Assembly (NCBI GenBank): GCA_019414645.1
Contig: DXLP01000042.1
Coordinates: forward strand, 1-15,669
Direction of reading: 5' to 3'
DNA from: Collinsella sp.
GTDB taxonomy: Bacteria; Actinomycetota; Coriobacteriia; Coriobacteriales; Coriobacteriaceae
Length of the DNA: 15,669 bases
Shown here: positions 13,143 through 15,669 of the stretch, in pieces
Numbering within the stretch: the first letter of the stretch is position 1
Layout: every line of letters starts with the position of its first letter
Made by a program: the position numbers and the translations under genes
Notes under the pieces: model-generated
What the model saw: only the letters and a program-made list of their open reading frames with translations
Told to the model about the DNA's origin: nothing
Database searches by the model: none

Positions 13143-15669
13143 TCGCTCGACGAGCACGCGGTTAAGCCTGCCCTCCACCAAGCGCTCGTATAGACGCCGC
13201 GTCTCGGGCTCGGGCACGCCATTGACCTGCTCCCTCAGGTGATGCATATGCCCACTGTACAGCTCGACGATATCGCGTCGTCGCCCCGCCGCACCGTAGA
13301 CGCGCATAGCGCAACGCACCATGTCCTCGCGCGCCGTCTCTTGCCGCAGCCCCGACTCCACCAGCCATACCGCCGACTGCAGGTCGTTTTCTTCTAGGGC
13401 GGCATTCGCGCCCCGAATCATGCAGTCGATATACTTCGATTCCATAATGCGCCGCATACGCAAAAAGTAGGTGGGATTACAGCCATTGGGAACATACAAC
13501 GGGCCGGCGTAGAGCTGCTCGATCTTAAGGCACAGCTCGATCAGATGGGGTCCGCGCGCACCCGTGCGATTTCCCAAAACTTCGCGGCTTATCTGATCAA
13601 ACAATCGCACGTCGGTCTTGACGTAATCGCCGTTAAGCCCAATGCACTCGTTTTGGATCAGCACGCACGACTTGCCGTCCGGTGTCGGCCCCAAGGCCGA
13701 ACGCAGGCGCGATATCGTCGAGTACAGATTGTTACGAGCGCTATTGAACTCGGCATGGGGCCACAGCTCCATAGCCAGCGTCTCGCGGTCGACCAGTGCA
13801 TCCATGCCCAGCGCAAGCCGCTCGGCAAGCGTCGCCGCTTTCTTGCGGCGCCACATCTTATCCGTGATGGGAAACCCGTCGCGCTCGGCGCGAAACGCCC
13901 CAAACATGCGGATCTCGATATGGCCAATCACATCGACACCCTCGGCATCGCCAGCCTGGAACAGACGCTCGCCTTCGCCCTCAAAGTCGTCACGCAGCGA
14001 ATACCGCGACAGCTCGCGCACCGGGAGCTTCTTTCGAATTCTAGCGGCCGGCTCACCCAGACAATGCATCGCAAGGCGCGCAAACAGCCGATACGACGGA
14101 TCCAAAATCCCTAGGCGGTTCATGGACATCCAGGCTGCAAGGTCGCTATCGCGGCCCGCGGAGGCCAAATGCAGCGCCACCATCCATGCCTCGGCACCAC
14201 CGACCTGCGTTCGACTCAAATCGAGCAGCTCTGCCTCTTCGCGCACCGATACCATCGATGTATTGCGTAAGTACGCCGCGCGCTCTAGCAGCAATGCGTT
14301 GTCGCGTATGTATCCAGTCGATTCCTCGGCAAGCCTGAGCACCTGCACCGCACGGAATTTGGCATTGACCGGACGCCCCTCAGCCAGCGACTGCCAGCCT
14401 TCCAGTATCAAGCCAAACAACTGGACTTGATTGTCGCGCACGCGCACGGCAAAACGGTCGAGCTCATTGAATGCCTGCTCGTCGGTCACCGGCATGCCAG
14501 CAAGCAGGCGCCGCGCCGATAATACCATGCGCACCCAGATGGCGAGTGCTCGGATTCCACGCGCTTCGAGCGCCTCGAGCGTCAGGGCCATCTCGTCATC
14601 ACGCTCGTCAGTCCCTGCATACGACCCATCAAACAGCTCCGTCAACATGCGGTCAGCTCGCACAAACGTCCCCGCGATATCGAGCTCGCAATCGTAGGCC
14701 TTATCCGTTTTGAGTCCCGCGAGGATCTCGCCACCCTTCGCCCGCTCGGTCAGCCCATGCTTTATCTCGACATGTGCGGACAGCATGTCGAGTGCGGCAC
14801 AAGACACCTCACTTTCCAACGCCGTATGGCTTGCCGGAAGCCCCAGACCACTATCTCCATAACAAGCGGCCGTAAACGCGTGCGCCACCTTCCACGACAC
14901 GGGATCGAGCTCGCAAATCGCTTGCTCGCCCGCACGCTCGATAATTGAGGCCATATACCGCGCGAGCTTTGTATTGGAGACGCTCACCGCCGCCAGATAG
15001 ATGCCGAGCGCCTCGTCAGGCGTCGGCTCCGATGCCCGGCCATCTGCCTCGGTCTTTCCCAGCGCCGCGCGGCAGATATCCCCTCCATGCCCCGTCAGGG
15101 CCAGATCGACCCCATACTGCCCGGCAAGTTCCAACACCGCACTGCGGTCCAAAAACGCGTCGGCGAGGTCCATCGCGGTATCGCAGCGCCCCGCTTTAAT
15201 CAATATACGCGCCGCCCGCACAACGAGTTCGGGACGAATTTCGGCGACCAGCTTGCGCAATCGCAGACGCGCGTTGTCCTCGGTACCCAAGCAGGTAAAG
15301 CTCCGGTCTACCGGATCAACGCCAAAAATGGGATAATCGCGGACAAGATAGGACTGGTCAATCGCCGAAAGTCTAACGCCGCAAGCCTCGAGCTCCGAAA
15401 TATTGCCCTCACCCATTAAGACCATCAAGCACGCCACACTAAACAGGGCGTTGTTCTCGAGCGACGCCAGATCAACAAGTGCCGCACCGTAGATATTGAC
15501 GATCTCGTTTTCGAGCATCTGGGCAACGTCTCCCTGCCCGTATAGTCCCGACTGCATAGCCGAGACGAGCTCGGGCACGCCCTGCGTAAGCTGATAGAAG
15601 TCGAGCGATGTGCTAATCGAAAACGCCGATGCCCACGCCGAATACTCATAGGCATGCACCTTGAGCATC
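13140..15669 (-). CDS. BTAD/SARP-type transcriptional regulator, C-terminal part (start outside the window)
   Basis: The frame is open to the right edge, so the N-terminus is missing; the ATG at 15668 may be internal. In the 842 visible residues, about 1-570 are a helical, largely unassigned region compatible with TPR-like repeats. A winged-helix OmpR/SARP-type DNA-binding domain follows (from about 584: IEIRMFGAFRAERDGFPITD, then RKKAATLAERLAL and ARNNLYSTISRLRSALG). A bacterial transcriptional activation domain (about 685-833) ends the protein. This order, with DNA binding near the C-terminus, is the reverse of classic AfsR/SARP proteins but is common in large MalT/LuxR-like Coriobacteriia regulators. 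The missing N-terminus may hold an AAA/STAND ATPase. Targets are unknown. The gene is convergent with yhbY. Confidence 0.85.
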   Translation of the reverse strand, partial: MLKVHAYEYSAWASAFSISTSLDFYQLTQGVPELVSAMQSGLYGQGDVAQMLENEIVNIYGAALVDLASLENNALFSVACLMVLMGEGNISELEACGVRLSAIDQSYLVRDYPIFGVDPVDRSFTCLGTEDNARLRLRKLVAEIRPELVVRAARILIKAGRCDTAMDLADAFLDRSAVLELAGQYGVDLALTGHGGDICRAALGKTEADGRASEPTPDEALGIYLAAVSVSNTKLARYMASIIERAGEQAICELDPVSWKVAHAFTAACYGDSGLGLPASHTALESEVSCAALDMLSAHVEIKHGLTERAKGGEILAGLKTDKAYDCELDIAGTFVRADRMLTELFDGSYAGTDERDDEMALTLEALEARGIRALAIWVRMVLSARRLLAGMPVTDEQAFNELDRFAVRVRDNQVQLFGLILEGWQSLAEGRPVNAKFRAVQVLRLAEESTGYIRDNALLLERAAYLRNTSMVSVREEAELLDLSRTQVGGAEAWMVALHLASAGRDSDLAAWMSMNRLGILDPSYRLFARLAMHCLGEPAARIRKKLPVRELSRYSLRDDFEGEGERLFQAGDAEGVDVIGHIEIRMFGAFRAERDGFPITDKMWRRKKAATLAERLALGMDALVDRETLAMELWPHAEFNSARNNLYSTISRLRSALGPTPDGKSCVLIQNECIGLNGDYVKTDVRLFDQISREVLGNRTGARGPHLIELCLKIEQLYAGPLYVPNGCNPTYFLRMRRIMESKYIDCMIRGANAALEENDLQSAVWLVESGLRQETAREDMVRCAMRVYGAAGRRRDIVELYSGHMHHLREQVNGVPEPETRRLYERLVEGRLNRVLVER

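Overview
The window looks like a piece of a high-GC gut actinobacterial chromosome of the Coriobacteriia, most like Collinsella. This rests on codon use strongly biased to C/G at third positions, a type III glutamine synthetase, a cobalamin methionine synthase whose activation domain is a separate protein, and a very large BTAD/SARP-type regulator. The species assignment is inference.

Positions 1-2183 are a nest of two IS3-family elements. An outer element, entering from the left edge, carries an OrfB transposase on the + strand. An inner 1255-bp element (887-2141, genes on the - strand) has jumped exactly into the outer transposase's stop codon, with a 3-bp GTA target duplication. The far end of the outer element survives at 2145-2183.

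Positions 2184-3172 contain no protein gene but are dense in structure. There is an array of four 17-bp repeats in alternating orientation at an exact 40-bp pitch, a tRNA-Glu(UUC) gene with its terminator, a second colinear copy of the tRNA 3' end plus terminator 188 bp downstream, and a 235-bp MITE-like element with long inverted ends. It reads as a tRNA-associated accessory hotspot.

Positions 3173-5260 (-) encode glutamine synthetase III, with a strong terminator and several palindromes in its leader. A 426-bp divergent spacer separates it from a + strand methionine/folate cluster: metF (5,10-methylene-THF reductase), the MetH reactivation protein, and metH lacking its own activation domain. 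MetF makes the 5-methyl-THF that MetH uses to methylate homocysteine, and the small middle protein is predicted to repair oxidised cobalamin on MetH. A UPF0210/DUF711 protein follows.

Positions 11386-15669 hold a 134-bp element with perfect 32-bp inverted arms, a class I SAM methyltransferase of shifting base composition, a YhbY-type CRM RNA-binding protein with an altered GxxG loop, a rho-independent terminator, and, convergent, the C-terminal 840 or so residues of a BTAD/SARP regulator that runs off the right edge.

The observations most worth a second look are the 40-bp-pitch alternating repeat array, the 32-bp-arm palindrome, the MITE-like element, the tRNA 3'-end duplication, and the stop-codon insertion of one IS into another.
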